64,000 nucleotides of DNA, from contig DRFO01000030.1 of NCBI GenBank assembly GCA_011050525.1, forward strand, positions 186,001 through 250,000, in the 5' to 3' direction. Below are positions 39,928-48,627 of this stretch, piece after piece (the stretch's first letter is position 1; the number at the start of each line of letters is the position of its first letter). The DNA is from Halopseudomonas xinjiangensis (GTDB taxonomy: Bacteria; Pseudomonadota; Gammaproteobacteria; Pseudomonadales; Pseudomonadaceae). A program made the position numbers and the translations under genes. The notes below the pieces were generated by a model. That model worked only from the letters and a program-made list of their open reading frames with translations. It was not told the origin of the DNA and did no database searches.

Positions 39928-41592
39928 ATGTTAACGGGTGCCACATCACTTGATCTTGTCAGGGATGAACTCTTCGCCAGCATGGGTGAAGTGGAAGATC
40001 TGCTTCAGCAGTTCCTTGAAGACCGCCACAACGGTAGCCTTCTTCAGCAGGCTATTGAGGGTCTGCAACAACTGCGGGGCACATTCGAACTTATCGAACT
40101 GGAGGGTGCTGCCGTTCTGTTGGACGAGATGGTCGCGCTGGCCACTGATGTTCCAGAACACGATGGCACGGAGCGGAACGCGCCATTGTCATCCTTGTGC
40201 GACAGCCTTTTTCTACTTGAGCGATATCTGGAGCAATGTAGACATCAGGGGTGTGAGCGTCCCGAGTTGTTGTTGCCTGCCATCAATGATCTGCGCAAGC
40301 ATCGGGCTGAAGTTGGCCCCTTCGGCGAAAGTCATTTCTTCGCGCTTGATATAGGTACGTTGCCCGCCTCTGTACGTCCTGGCGCGGACGTGGTGATGGA
40401 GCAGCGTGCATTCAATCGTCTGCGTCAGATGTACCAGTTGGGCCTCCTTGCGCTGATTCGGGACGATGGCATCGCTGCCTCCACACCGTTACTCCAGCGG
40501 GCCTTGCAGCGCTGGGAAGCGCACCTGGAAAGCACCGCCGCGACCCTGTGCTGGGTAGCCTCAGCTGCGCTTGAAGCCATTGAAGAAACACCGTTGCATA
40601 TCACGGCTCCACGCAAGCGTCTGTTCGCCCAGGTTGACCGTGAGGTCAAGAAACGCAGTGGATTTGGCAAGGTACCAGTCGATGCGCCGCCAGTGCAGTT
40701 GTTGGGAGAGCTCCTTTATCTGGTCGCACTGGCCGGGCCCGACTGCCATCGATGTGCGGAGGTAAAAACCGCTTTCAGTCTGCCGCACCCCGGTTTCACC
40801 GAGCTTGAACTGTTGCAGGCGTTCGACCGCCTGCGCGGCCCTGGGGTCGATGTCATGCGTTCGGTCGCCGAAGCCCTGCGCGAGGAGCTGACGGCGATCA
40901 AGGATCTGCTGGATCTCCTGGCTCGTAACGCGAGTGACCCGGAACAGTCCTTCGAGACGCTCGGCCTGGCCTTGCAGCGTCTCTGGAAAACCCTGGGAAT
41001 GCTCGACCTGCAAACCGTCTCGGTGGCAATTCAGGCCGCCGCCGCCAAGCTGGAAAATTGGCAAGCTGTCGATAATTCTGTTCTTGAACAGGTGGCCGAC
41101 GCGGTGCTGCAGGCGGAAACGGCGGTCAACCGTCTGGACGGGCAGGGAGAAGCCGGCAAGTCCGGAGCCGGAGGAGATGACAGTGGTGAGCCTGTCGAAC
41201 TTAAAGAAGCGCGAATAGTGCTTATAGAGGAATCGCAGGCGGGACTGGCACTTGCCAAGCGCTCGATCACCGCTTACATGGAATCTGGTAATGACCCCAT
41301 GCATTTGATGAATGTGCCCGGCTCGCTCGAAACGGTACGTGGAGGGCTTATATTCCTCGGCATGACCAGGGCCGCATCGATCATCCACCTGGCGGCCCGC
41401 TTTATTCAGGAAAGCATGCTGGATCGCAAGGAAGTGCCACAACCACAACAGCTTGAAGTTCTGGCGGATGCTCTGACCGGCATCGAGTTCTACCTTGAAT
41501 CAGCCGAGCGCTCCACGGTCGCTACCGCAGACGTACTGACTCTGGCAGAGGACAGTCTGGCGGAACTTGGCTACAAGATCAGTGAGGCTTAG
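39928..41592 (+). CDS. fimL: FimL, twitching motility / Vfr-cAMP pathway protein
   Basis: Resembles the N-terminal part of the ChpA/PilL hybrid kinase and in P. aeruginosa is needed for type IV pilus function and cAMP-dependent virulence control. The roughly 554-residue protein is helical and has Hpt-like repeats without a phosphorylatable histidine: the expected HxxRG reads QQLRG near residues 47-51. The start MLTGATSLDLVRDEL at 39928 matches the family, and an ATG at 39910 is an alternative. It is 2 nt upstream of nudC, the same neighbour as in P. aeruginosa. Confidence 0.85.
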   Translation: MLTGATSLDLVRDELFASMGEVEDLLQQFLEDRHNGSLLQQAIEGLQQLRGTFELIELEGAAVLLDEMVALATDVPEHDGTERNAPLSSLCDSLFLLERYLEQCRHQGCERPELLLPAINDLRKHRAEVGPFGESHFFALDIGTLPASVRPGADVVMEQRAFNRLRQMYQLGLLALIRDDGIAASTPLLQRALQRWEAHLESTAATLCWVASAALEAIEETPLHITAPRKRLFAQVDREVKKRSGFGKVPVDAPPVQLLGELLYLVALAGPDCHRCAEVKTAFSLPHPGFTELELLQAFDRLRGPGVDVMRSVAEALREELTAIKDLLDLLARNASDPEQSFETLGLALQRLWKTLGMLDLQTVSVAIQAAAAKLENWQAVDNSVLEQVADAVLQAETAVNRLDGQGEAGKSGAGGDDSGEPVELKEARIVLIEESQAGLALAKRSITAYMESGNDPMHLMNVPGSLETVRGGLIFLGMTRAASIIHLAARFIQESMLDRKEVPQPQQLEVLADALTGIEFYLESAERSTVATADVLTLAEDSLAELGYKISEA

Positions 41593-41594
41593 TA

Positions 41595-42434
41595 ATGCGT
41601 CCACCTTCCGGTCGCTTCATTCCGGCTAGTAGCGGCGTTGAGCAAAACGCTGATGGCCTGGTGATTCTTTACCATCAACAAAGCTTCGCGATGTATGAAG
41701 GGCGACTGCTGCATGATCCCGACGTGGCACGTTATCTGGGTGATGTTGAATTTGCGCTTATGCTTGGCCACCTTGACGGTAAGCCGTGCCAGTTGGTGCG
41801 TCTCAGCCAGCCGGCCGATCTGCCGGGCGTAAGCTGGCATGGTTTGCGCGGGTTGATCGGCCAGATAGACGACGTCACGTTCAGAGTTCTGGGATTGGCT
41901 CAACAGTTGGACGCCTGGCACGACACCCATCGCTTCTGTGGGCGTTGCGGGCAGGGCATGCGGGCCCGTGTTGATGAGCGCGCAATGGAGTGCGAGGCCT
42001 GCAGTCTGCGGCAGTATCCGAAATTATCTCCCTGCATAATTGTACTCATCAGCCGCGGCGACGAGATTCTGCTTGCCCGGTCTCCGCATTTCCGGGCGGG
42101 CTTCTTCAGTACGCTGGCTGGATTCATCGAGCCAGGCGAATCGGTTGAAGAGTGCCTTCACCGTGAGGTCAAGGAAGAGGTCAATCTGGAGGTCGATCAG
42201 CTTGAATATCTAGGCAGCCAGAACTGGCCGTTTCCCAATTCATTGATGCTCGGCTTTCATGCCCGTTATGTCAGTGGCGACATAATCCCGCAGCCAGGTG
42301 AAATCGAAGAAGCCCATTGGTGGCCGGTGAGCCAACTGCCTGGTATTCCGCCGCGGGGCACCATTTCACGATGGCTGATCGACTGCCACCTCGCCCGTTT
42401 GGAGGGACAGCCCTTACCGCCGATTCCGGCTTGA
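41595..42434 (+). CDS. nudC: NudC, NAD(H) pyrophosphatase / RNA deNADding Nudix hydrolase
   Basis: Hydrolyses NADH to NMNH and AMP and, in the characterised E. coli enzyme, removes NAD caps from RNA. The 279-residue protein has an N-terminal domain, a four-cysteine zinc motif (CGRCGQGM and CEACSLRQYPKLSP) and a complete Nudix box, GFIEPGESVEECLHREVKEEV in outline (GX5EX7REVXEEXG-type). The family SQPWPFPxS signature is present as SQNWPFPNSLMLGF. Its start follows the fimL stop codon by 2 nt, indicating translational coupling. Confidence 0.94.
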   Translation: MRPPSGRFIPASSGVEQNADGLVILYHQQSFAMYEGRLLHDPDVARYLGDVEFALMLGHLDGKPCQLVRLSQPADLPGVSWHGLRGLIGQIDDVTFRVLGLAQQLDAWHDTHRFCGRCGQGMRARVDERAMECEACSLRQYPKLSPCIIVLISRGDEILLARSPHFRAGFFSTLAGFIEPGESVEECLHREVKEEVNLEVDQLEYLGSQNWPFPNSLMLGFHARYVSGDIIPQPGEIEEAHWWPVSQLPGIPPRGTISRWLIDCHLARLEGQPLPPIPA

Positions 42435-42452
42435 TCTGGCCCAAGGAGAAGT

Positions 42453-43103
42453 ATGCAATATTATGGATTGGCGGCCCTGATGGTAGGCCTTGCGTTGCTG
42501 TTGGTGGTTCTGGTTTTACGCTTTGGATGGCGGATGGACTGGCTGCTCGGCTGGCTTAAGGGCTGCTGTCTGATGCTGATGGTGGGTTTTGGTGTGGCGT
42601 TGATTTTTGCGGCCTGGGATCTCCAGCAGTTCAAATCCGTTGAGACCGCGTTGCCGGTCGCTATATTGGAGCTGGAGGAAATAGGACCGCAGCGATTCGA
42701 AGCGTCGCTCCTGGTTGATGGCGTCACCAGTCGAATCGAGCTTGAGGGCGATCTGTGGGAACTGAATGCTCAAGTTCTGCGCTGGAGCGGCTTCGCACAG
42801 GCCCTGGGATTGGCCGATGGCTACCGCCTGAACAAACTTGCAGGACGTTATCTGGCATTGGAACAACAGCGCGACAGGTCACTGACTGCCGTCAGTACGT
42901 TGCATGAGACTCCCAGGTGGCGGGATTTCTGGTGCTGGCTGGATCAGTTGAATAATCCGATGCTGGTGGAGGCCGATGCCTTTAGCCTGCGTTTCATGCC
43001 GATGGTCCAAGGAGCCCGGTTTGCCGTGGAGATTGGTTCTACCGGATTGACTCCTATCCCGCTGAATCCGGTTGCTGCGAAGGCGCTCAAGCGCTTCGAG
43101 TAG
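42453..43103 (+). CDS. Conserved hypothetical inner-membrane protein
   Basis: A 216-residue protein of unknown function. Two N-terminal hydrophobic helices are visible (about 4-23, YYGLAALMVGLALLLVVLVL, and 33-55, LKGCCLMLMVGFGVALIFAAW). They are followed by a soluble domain of about 160 residues with no motif that I recognise. Proteins at this position next to nudC in Pseudomonas are often loosely labelled as efflux-related, but nothing here supports transport. It has an AAGGAG ribosome-binding site, is 19 nt after nudC, and probably belongs to the fimL-nudC transcription unit. Confidence 0.8.
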   Translation: MQYYGLAALMVGLALLLVVLVLRFGWRMDWLLGWLKGCCLMLMVGFGVALIFAAWDLQQFKSVETALPVAILELEEIGPQRFEASLLVDGVTSRIELEGDLWELNAQVLRWSGFAQALGLADGYRLNKLAGRYLALEQQRDRSLTAVSTLHETPRWRDFWCWLDQLNNPMLVEADAFSLRFMPMVQGARFAVEIGSTGLTPIPLNPVAAKALKRFE

Positions 43104-43111
43104 AGCAATGC

Positions 43112-43135
43112 CCCCGGCCCGCTAGCGGACCGGGG
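43112..43135. terminator. Hairpin between convergent genes
   Basis: CCCCGG-c-CCGC / GCGG-a-CCGGGG makes a GC-rich stem in the 40-bp gap between two convergent genes. No long T-run follows on either side. Confidence 0.55.
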
Positions 43136-43143
43136 TCTACCCT

Positions 43144-43911
43144 TCAGGACAGCAGGCCGCCGTCGACGTTGATCGCCGCACCCGTAGTGTAGCTGGACGC
43201 TTCGCTTACAAGATAAAGGACAGTCCCCGCCATCTCGGTGGGATCAGCGGCACGACGCAGCGGAATGCGCTGCAGTGCATGCTTTAAAATCGAGTCATTG
43301 GTGGTCAGGGCAGACGCAAACTTGGTATCGGTCAGGCCTGGCAACAACGCGTTGCAGCGAATGCCGAACTGGGCGCATTCCTTGGCGAAGACTTTGGTCA
43401 TGTTAATGACCGCCGCTTTGGTAATGGAATAGATGCCCTGCATGTCGCCCGGCACCACGCCATTGACCGACGCGACGTTCAAAATAGCGCCGCCACCGTT
43501 TTCGCGCATAAGCTTGCCGGCTTCAACGGACATGTAGAAATACCCGCGGATATTGACGTCGACGGTCTTCTGAAAGGCGCTCAGGTCAGTATCGAGGACG
43601 TTCCCGAAGAAAGGGTTGGTCGCAGCATTGTTCACCAGAATATCCAGCTTGCCGAAATCGCTACGGATTTTGGACATGGCATCAGTGATCTGGCCCATCT
43701 CGCCGATATGACAGGCAATGGCCGACGCCTTGCCACCCGCTGCGACGATAGCGTCTGCCACCGCCTGGCATCCGTCGATTTTGCGACTGGAAACGATAAC
43801 GTGCGCGCCTTGCTGGGCCAACAGTTTGGCGATGGCTTCGCCGATGCCCCGGCTGGCACCAGTTACCAGCGCTACTTTGCCATCCAGATCGAACAATTGA
43901 GTCTTTTGCAT
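43144..43911 (-). CDS. SDR-family oxidoreductase
   Basis: A 255-residue short-chain dehydrogenase with intact motifs: GASRGIGEA (cofactor binding), LVNNAATNP, catalytic Ser in NVASVNG and YSITKAA (Tyr and Lys). The C-terminal GAAINVDGGLLS closes a typical dinucleotide-dependent SDR. The substrate is not evident. The gene sits 23 nt downstream of the phosphotransferase-like gene and upstream of the SCP2 gene group, an arrangement also found in other Pseudomonas. This suggests a role in acyl-CoA or lipid metabolism. Confidence 0.88.
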   Translation of the reverse strand: MQKTQLFDLDGKVALVTGASRGIGEAIAKLLAQQGAHVIVSSRKIDGCQAVADAIVAAGGKASAIACHIGEMGQITDAMSKIRSDFGKLDILVNNAATNPFFGNVLDTDLSAFQKTVDVNIRGYFYMSVEAGKLMRENGGGAILNVASVNGVVPGDMQGIYSITKAAVINMTKVFAKECAQFGIRCNALLPGLTDTKFASALTTNDSILKHALQRIPLRRAADPTEMAGTVLYLVSEASSYTTGAAINVDGGLLS

Positions 43912-43934
43912 GAAAAGGTCCTTGTATGGTGCGC

Positions 43935-45002
43935 TTACAGCGCTGATTTATTGATGACTGACAAGCTGACCTGTTCAAGCAGCTTGTTCATGTGAATGAA
44001 TTGCCCGAAACGCTTGTCCTGGGTCTGGCCATGATAAAAACGGTAATAGATCTGCTGAACAATGCCCGCCAGGCGGAACAAGCCGTAGGTGTAGTAGTAG
44101 TCCAGGTTGCTTATTTCTATCCCGGCTTTCTCCGCATAATAATCCGCGAATTCCTGACGGGTGAGCATTCCCGGCGCATGGCTCGGCTGACGGCGAATGA
44201 GCTGCAACGGTTGTGGATCGCCGGCTTCGATCCAATAGGCGAGGGTGTTGCCCAGGTCCATTAACGGATCGCCAATAGTGGTCATCTCCCAGTCCAGCAC
44301 ACCGATGATATCCATCGGGCTTTGCGGGTCGAGAATCACATTGTCGAAGCGATAGTCATTGTGAACAATGCCTGGCTTGTGGTGGTCAGCAGGCATCTTC
44401 TCTCGTAACCACGCCATGACCGGTTCCCAGGTTGGAGCGTCCGGCGTCGCGGCTTTCTGGTAACGGTCGATCCATCCTTCAATTTGGCGTTTGACGTAGC
44501 CTTCGGGTTTGCCCAGATCAGACAACCCGCAGGCTGCGTAGTCAACATTATGCAGATCCACGAATTTATCGATAAAGCTCTGGCAAAGCTCACGGGTTTT
44601 CTGTTCATCCAGCCCCAGTTCAGGGGGCAGCTCGGAGCGCAGAATGATGCCGTTTACCCGCTCCATCACGTAAAATTCGCAGCCCAGCACTGACTCGTCA
44701 GTGCAATGCGCATAGGCTTTGGGGCAATAGGGGAAGCCATCCTTCAACTGATTCAGAATGCGAAACTCGCGGCCCATGTCGTGGGCAGACTTTGCCTTCT
44801 TGCCGAAGGGAGGGCGGCGCAACACGAATTCCTTGTCCGGATAAGCGACCAGGTAGGTGAGGTTGGAAGCGCCCCCGGGGAACTGGCGGATCGCAGGTGT
44901 GCCTTCGAGGCCTTCAATCTGGCTCTTCAAATACGTGTCGACTGCCTGAACATCCAGCTCCTCGCCTTCGCGGATGGTGCTGGCCTGGTCTGTAAGGGTC
45001 AT
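43935..45002 (-). CDS. Aminoglycoside phosphotransferase-fold kinase (acyl-CoA dehydrogenase-associated type)
   Basis: A 355-residue protein kinase-like-fold phosphotransferase. Visible motifs are FPGGASNLTYLV and FVLRRPP (ATP lysine region), the Brenner-type HNDYRFDNVIL (catalytic Asp) and VLDWEMTTIGDPLMDLG (metal Asp). Similar domains form part of the eukaryotic ACAD10/ACAD11 proteins, where they phosphorylate 4-hydroxyacyl-CoAs, so such a role is plausible. Antibiotic resistance is unlikely. The start at 45002 follows AAGGA; the longer ORF adds 10 residues. Confidence 0.86.
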   Translation of the reverse strand: MTLTDQASTIREGEELDVQAVDTYLKSQIEGLEGTPAIRQFPGGASNLTYLVAYPDKEFVLRRPPFGKKAKSAHDMGREFRILNQLKDGFPYCPKAYAHCTDESVLGCEFYVMERVNGIILRSELPPELGLDEQKTRELCQSFIDKFVDLHNVDYAACGLSDLGKPEGYVKRQIEGWIDRYQKAATPDAPTWEPVMAWLREKMPADHHKPGIVHNDYRFDNVILDPQSPMDIIGVLDWEMTTIGDPLMDLGNTLAYWIEAGDPQPLQLIRRQPSHAPGMLTRQEFADYYAEKAGIEISNLDYYYTYGLFRLAGIVQQIYYRFYHGQTQDKRFGQFIHMNKLLEQVSLSVINKSAL

Positions 45003-45217
45003 GGCATTCCTTATGATGATGGACATGAACAATCAGCTAATCTAATGCAGGCTTGCTGCGGTCACAAGCTCAAACGAGTGTTTGAATCGTGTTATCAGGC
45101 TGGGTGTTGGGTATCGATTGGCTGGATCAATGGCTACAGGCGCAGGCCTGGGTTGAATCTGAATAGTGGTCCTGCACGCGTCTAGTTTGGCAGTGGCTGG
45201 TCTTGCCATCAGGACAC

Positions 45218-45247
45218 AAAAAACCGGAGCAGTGGCTCCGGTTTTTT
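45218..45247. terminator. Strong intrinsic terminator after the SCP2 gene
   Basis: A perfect 13-bp stem AAAAAACCGGAGC/GCTCCGGTTTTTT with loop AGTG, symmetrical enough to act in both directions. It lies 18 nt beyond the SCP2 stop codon. The remaining 215 bp up to the kinase gene presumably hold the kinase promoter. Confidence 0.92.
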
Positions 45248-45264
45248 GCTAGTACAGCCGCGAA

Positions 45265-45579
45265 TCAGGCTGGAAACAGTTCGCCCAGCTTGAGCGCCAG
45301 CATCATGTCGCCTTCGGCGCGCAGCTTGCCAGCCATGAAAGCCTGCATGCCGTCAGTCTCGCCGCTGATGACGCCGGACAGGGTTTCGCTGTCCATGATC
45401 AATGTGACGTTAGGGTTGGCGGCATCGCCTTTTTCCGCATTGCATGTGCCGTCTTTGACAGCAACATGGAAGTTGTCGTCGTCTTCGATGTTGAACTGGA
45501 AAACCAGATCCACGCCCTGAGCAGCGGCCGGATTGAACTTGGATTCCATGTTGTTGATGATCTCTGTAACAGTGGTCAT
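45265..45579 (-). CDS. SCP2 sterol-carrier-domain protein
   Basis: A small 104-residue stand-alone SCP2-fold protein that likely binds acyl-CoAs or other lipids in a hydrophobic tunnel. Features are VDLVFQFNIEDDDNFHVAVKDG, LIMDSETLSGVISGETDGMQAFMAGKLRAEGDMMLALKL-type helices and a C-terminal LGELFPA. The start at 45579 (MTTVTEIINNM) has AAGGA upstream; the longer ORF overlaps the upstream phosphatase gene. It follows that gene by 56 nt on the same strand. Confidence 0.88.
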   Translation of the reverse strand: MTTVTEIINNMESKFNPAAAQGVDLVFQFNIEDDDNFHVAVKDGTCNAEKGDAANPNVTLIMDSETLSGVISGETDGMQAFMAGKLRAEGDMMLALKLGELFPA

Positions 45580-45635
45580 ATGCCGGTCCTTATTGTGATG
45601 GTTCGTAGGGCAATGGTTAAGCCGTTGCCGGGTAA

Positions 45636-46340
45636 TTATCTGTAAGTCAGCCATTCCGCGCGCTTGTGCAGATCAAGATGAGCTTGGCCGTTGAACGAGG
45701 CCAGGCTGAGCTTGCCTTTACCGTATTGTAGACGGCTTACAGAAGTATTCACGATTTGCCAGTTCAGCTCGAAGGCGCTGGTAGCCGGCATGTGCGTGAT
45801 CAGTTGCAGGGCGGCGGTAATGGCTCCCCCTGACGTGAAGATGGCAATGTTCTGCCCGCGTCCGGCAGCCGCCAGAACCCTTTCAAGGCCCCCGCGGACG
45901 CGCTCGACGAAATCGGTCCACGGCTCACAGGTGTCGCAACGACTCTCGTCGGTGATCCAGTGGGTAATTACCTGGCTGAATATTCCCTGGAATTCCTTGC
46001 GGTGTTGACCTGCGTTCTCGATGTAATACCGCGCGTCCGGCTGGCTTTCAATAATGCGCGGCAGATAGGTCGCAATCACCTTGTCGGAGTGGTATTCATT
46101 GAAGGCCGGATCACTATCGATCGTCGTGGTGGGTGCGTGCGGCATCGCAGCCAATGCATGCTTGCCGGTATCGATCTGGCGCAGCATCTGTCCGGCAACG
46201 CAACGGTCAAATGTTACGCCCAACTGATCGAAATGCTGGCCGAGCAGCTTGGATTGTTCGATCCCGATGGGGGAAAGCACGTCGTAATCTGCTGCTCCGA
46301 GGGACGCTTGTCCATGCCTGATCAGATAAATACTACCCAC
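45636..46340 (-). CDS. Histidine phosphatase family protein
   Basis: A 234-residue phosphoglycerate mutase-like phosphatase. The catalytic RHG motif is in YLIRHGQASLGAADYD. The second active-site histidine is not the usual GH pair but part of the C-terminal core (IAIFTSGGAITAAL), where Thr-Ser-Gly-Gly replaces the common HGG. The substrate is unknown. It is divergent from sohB with 157 bp between the starts and heads the short phosphatase-SCP2 unit. Confidence 0.82.
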   Translation of the reverse strand: MGSIYLIRHGQASLGAADYDVLSPIGIEQSKLLGQHFDQLGVTFDRCVAGQMLRQIDTGKHALAAMPHAPTTTIDSDPAFNEYHSDKVIATYLPRIIESQPDARYYIENAGQHRKEFQGIFSQVITHWITDESRCDTCEPWTDFVERVRGGLERVLAAAGRGQNIAIFTSGGAITAALQLITHMPATSAFELNWQIVNTSVSRLQYGKGKLSLASFNGQAHLDLHKRAEWLTYR

Positions 46341-46497
46341 GTTGTTTACCCTTATTTGAATCAGTCATGAGGGTATGGGGAGGTATTGGCGCTGTCAACC
46401 AAAATCATACGCTCGTTTGAATCATCCCCGATCCGTATCCTGCCGGCTGACGGATTCATCCTGTATGCTGGAGGCCAATTATTTTGACCTTGGAGTG

Positions 46498-47523
46498 ATG
46501 TCTGTGGAATGGCTAGCAGAATATGGTTTGTTCTTGGCGAAAGCTGTGACGGTGCTGGTGGTTGTGCTGTTGATTATCGCGATGATTGCCTCATTGAAAG
46601 GCAAAAACAGGCGCGCGGAAGGCACCCTGACGGTGAATAAGTTGAACGCCCAACTGGCCCGCATGACAGAGCGGCTGGGCCAGGCCGTGCTGGATAAACC
46701 GGCCTTCAAGGCGATGCACAAAGCTCGCAAGCTGGCGGACAAGGCAAATTCCAAGGCTGGGTCGGAACGGTCCAGGGTGTTCGTGTTGAATTTCAATGGG
46801 GATATCAAGGCCAGTGCCCTTGAAAACCTTCGTCAGGAGGTAACGGCTGTTCTGGAACTGGCCACCCCGCAGGACGAAATAGTGGTCAAGCTGGAGAGCG
46901 GCGGCGGAATGGTTCACGCTTATGGGCTGGCTGCCTCCCAACTAACCCGTGTTCGGGATGCAGGAGTACCGCTTACCGTTTGCGTCGATAAGGTGGCAGC
47001 GAGCGGCGGATACATGATGGCCTGTATAGCTGATCGAATACTGGCAGCACCCTTCGCGATGCTTGGTTCGATAGGTGTGGTGGCGCAAATCCCCAACTTC
47101 AACCGCATACTACGAAAGCATGATATCGACTACGAGATGCTGACGGCAGGGGAGTACAAGCGTACGCTGACCTTGTTTGGAGAAAATAGCGAGAAAGGCC
47201 GGGAGAAATTCCAGGAAGATCTGGAAAATATTCATCGGCTTTTCAAGGGCTTCGTCGGACGCTATCGTCCGTCACTTGATGTTGAGGCAGTCGCCACGGG
47301 CGAGGTCTGGTTTGGTCTGGAGGCAGTGGATAATCAGCTCGCGGATGAAATCAAGACCAGCGATCAATACATCAGCCAGCGAGTCGGGCAGGCCGATGTG
47401 TTTGAAGTTCATTACGTGATTCGCAAGCGCATGCAGGACAAGTTGTCTTCCGGTTTGTCGGCCACCCTCGATCGGCTTCTGCTGACCTGGGCATCACGCT
47501 TTCACAATCAACGTTTCTGGTAG
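46498..47523 (+). CDS. sohB: SohB, S49-family membrane protease
   Basis: A predicted inner-membrane-anchored periplasmic serine peptidase of the signal peptide peptidase A family, 341 residues. An N-terminal helix (about 9-31) precedes a SohB-specific N-terminal domain and the S49 core. Catalytic Ser is in KVAASGGYMMA and Lys in AGEYKRTLTLFG. The start at 46498 (MSVEWLAEYGLF) follows TGGAG; the longer ORF adds 41 residues without a signal. It is 9 nt upstream of the acuI-like gene. Confidence 0.92.
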   Translation: MSVEWLAEYGLFLAKAVTVLVVVLLIIAMIASLKGKNRRAEGTLTVNKLNAQLARMTERLGQAVLDKPAFKAMHKARKLADKANSKAGSERSRVFVLNFNGDIKASALENLRQEVTAVLELATPQDEIVVKLESGGGMVHAYGLAASQLTRVRDAGVPLTVCVDKVAASGGYMMACIADRILAAPFAMLGSIGVVAQIPNFNRILRKHDIDYEMLTAGEYKRTLTLFGENSEKGREKFQEDLENIHRLFKGFVGRYRPSLDVEAVATGEVWFGLEAVDNQLADEIKTSDQYISQRVGQADVFEVHYVIRKRMQDKLSSGLSATLDRLLLTWASRFHNQRFW

Positions 47524-47532
47524 GAGCAAGGC

Positions 47533-48519
47533 ATGTCTGAATTCAAGGCTTTGGTAGTCAGCGAAAAAGAGGGTGGCTATATTTCCCAGGTGGCGCTGCG
47601 GCACATCGATGACTTGCCCGTTGGTGAAGTACTTATTCGGGTCAAGTATTCGTCGCTGAATTTCAAGGACGCTTTGTCTGCTACGGGAAACAAAGGGGTA
47701 ACCCGTCAGTATCCGCATACCCCTGGTATCGATGCCGCCGGTATCGTCGAAGCCAGTTCGGTATCCGAGCTCGCGGTGGGCGATGAGGTGATCGTGACCG
47801 GTTATGACCTGGGCATGAACACTGCGGGCGGCTACGGTCAGTATATTCGCGTGCCGGCCGGGTGGGTGTTGAAGCGCCCAGCAGGTCTGACGTTGCGTGA
47901 AAGCATGATGCTGGGCACGGCGGGATTGACTGCTGCCCTATGCATCGACAAGCTCGAGCAGGCTGGCCTGCAGCCAGGGCAGGGTCCGGTGCTTGTCACC
48001 GGAGCCACCGGTGGTGTTGGCAGTATCGCGGTCGCGATGCTTGCCGGCTTGGGCTACGAAGTAGCCGCCGTCACCGGTAAGGCTACCCAAACTGAGTTCC
48101 TGAAGAAACTCGGCGCTACACAGGTCATCGAAAGGTCAGCGCTTGAAGCGGGCAAGGAAAAGCCTATGCTCAAGGAGCAATGGGCTGGGGCGGTCGATAC
48201 CGTTGGCGGCGATATTCTGTTCAATATAGTGAAATCCCTGCGCTACGGCGCTGGCGTTGCCTGCTGCGGCCTTACCGCTGGCGTCCAGTTCCAGGCGAGC
48301 GTATTGCCCTTCATTTTGCGCAACGTGAACCTGATGGGCATCGATTCGGTTGAACAACCCCTCGTGGTAAAAGCCTCAATGTGGGACCGCTTGTCGGTGC
48401 AGTGGAAGACGGATCTGAGCAGCCTTTCCCGTGAGGTAGGGCTCGATGATCTACCTGGCGAGATTGAAAAGATAATCGCAGGGAAAATGGTTGGCAGGGT
48501 AGTTGTGAATTTGCAGTGA
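47533..48519 (+). CDS. acuI: AcuI/YhdH-type acrylyl-CoA reductase (MDR family)
   Basis: A 328-residue medium-chain dehydrogenase/reductase without structural zinc. The N-terminal catalytic part has YSSLNFKDALSATGNKGV and TPGIDAAGIV. The NADPH-binding motif VTGATGGVGSIAVAML is intact, and GAVDTVGGDIL is typical of AcuI/YhdH. Characterised relatives reduce acrylyl-CoA to propionyl-CoA, which could feed the methylcitrate operon in this window, though this may be coincidental. It follows sohB closely and ends at a perfect hairpin. Confidence 0.88.
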   Translation: MSEFKALVVSEKEGGYISQVALRHIDDLPVGEVLIRVKYSSLNFKDALSATGNKGVTRQYPHTPGIDAAGIVEASSVSELAVGDEVIVTGYDLGMNTAGGYGQYIRVPAGWVLKRPAGLTLRESMMLGTAGLTAALCIDKLEQAGLQPGQGPVLVTGATGGVGSIAVAMLAGLGYEVAAVTGKATQTEFLKKLGATQVIERSALEAGKEKPMLKEQWAGAVDTVGGDILFNIVKSLRYGAGVACCGLTAGVQFQASVLPFILRNVNLMGIDSVEQPLVVKASMWDRLSVQWKTDLSSLSREVGLDDLPGEIEKIIAGKMVGRVVVNLQ

Positions 48520-48565
48520 GGTAAAGGCTCGGCACTTGCAGTGGCGCAAGTGGCAGCTAAAGCCG

Positions 48566-48602
48566 CTGGGCTGAGTCCGTTACGGCTCGGAACTCAGCCC
48601 AG
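48566..48602. terminator. Perfect hairpin between acuI and the DUF934 gene
   Basis: CTGGGCTGAGT (48566-48576) and ACTCAGCCCAG (48592-48602) form an 11-bp perfect stem. The genes on both sides converge here. There is no clear T-run. Confidence 0.7.
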
Positions 48603-48627
48603 TTGGATTACGCTGTTGCAGGGATGA

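Noticed and set aside
43935..45002. Aminoglycoside resistance gene
   Set aside because: The fold is that of aminoglycoside phosphotransferases, but the length, motifs and lipid-type neighbours fit the acyl-CoA-associated kinase group.
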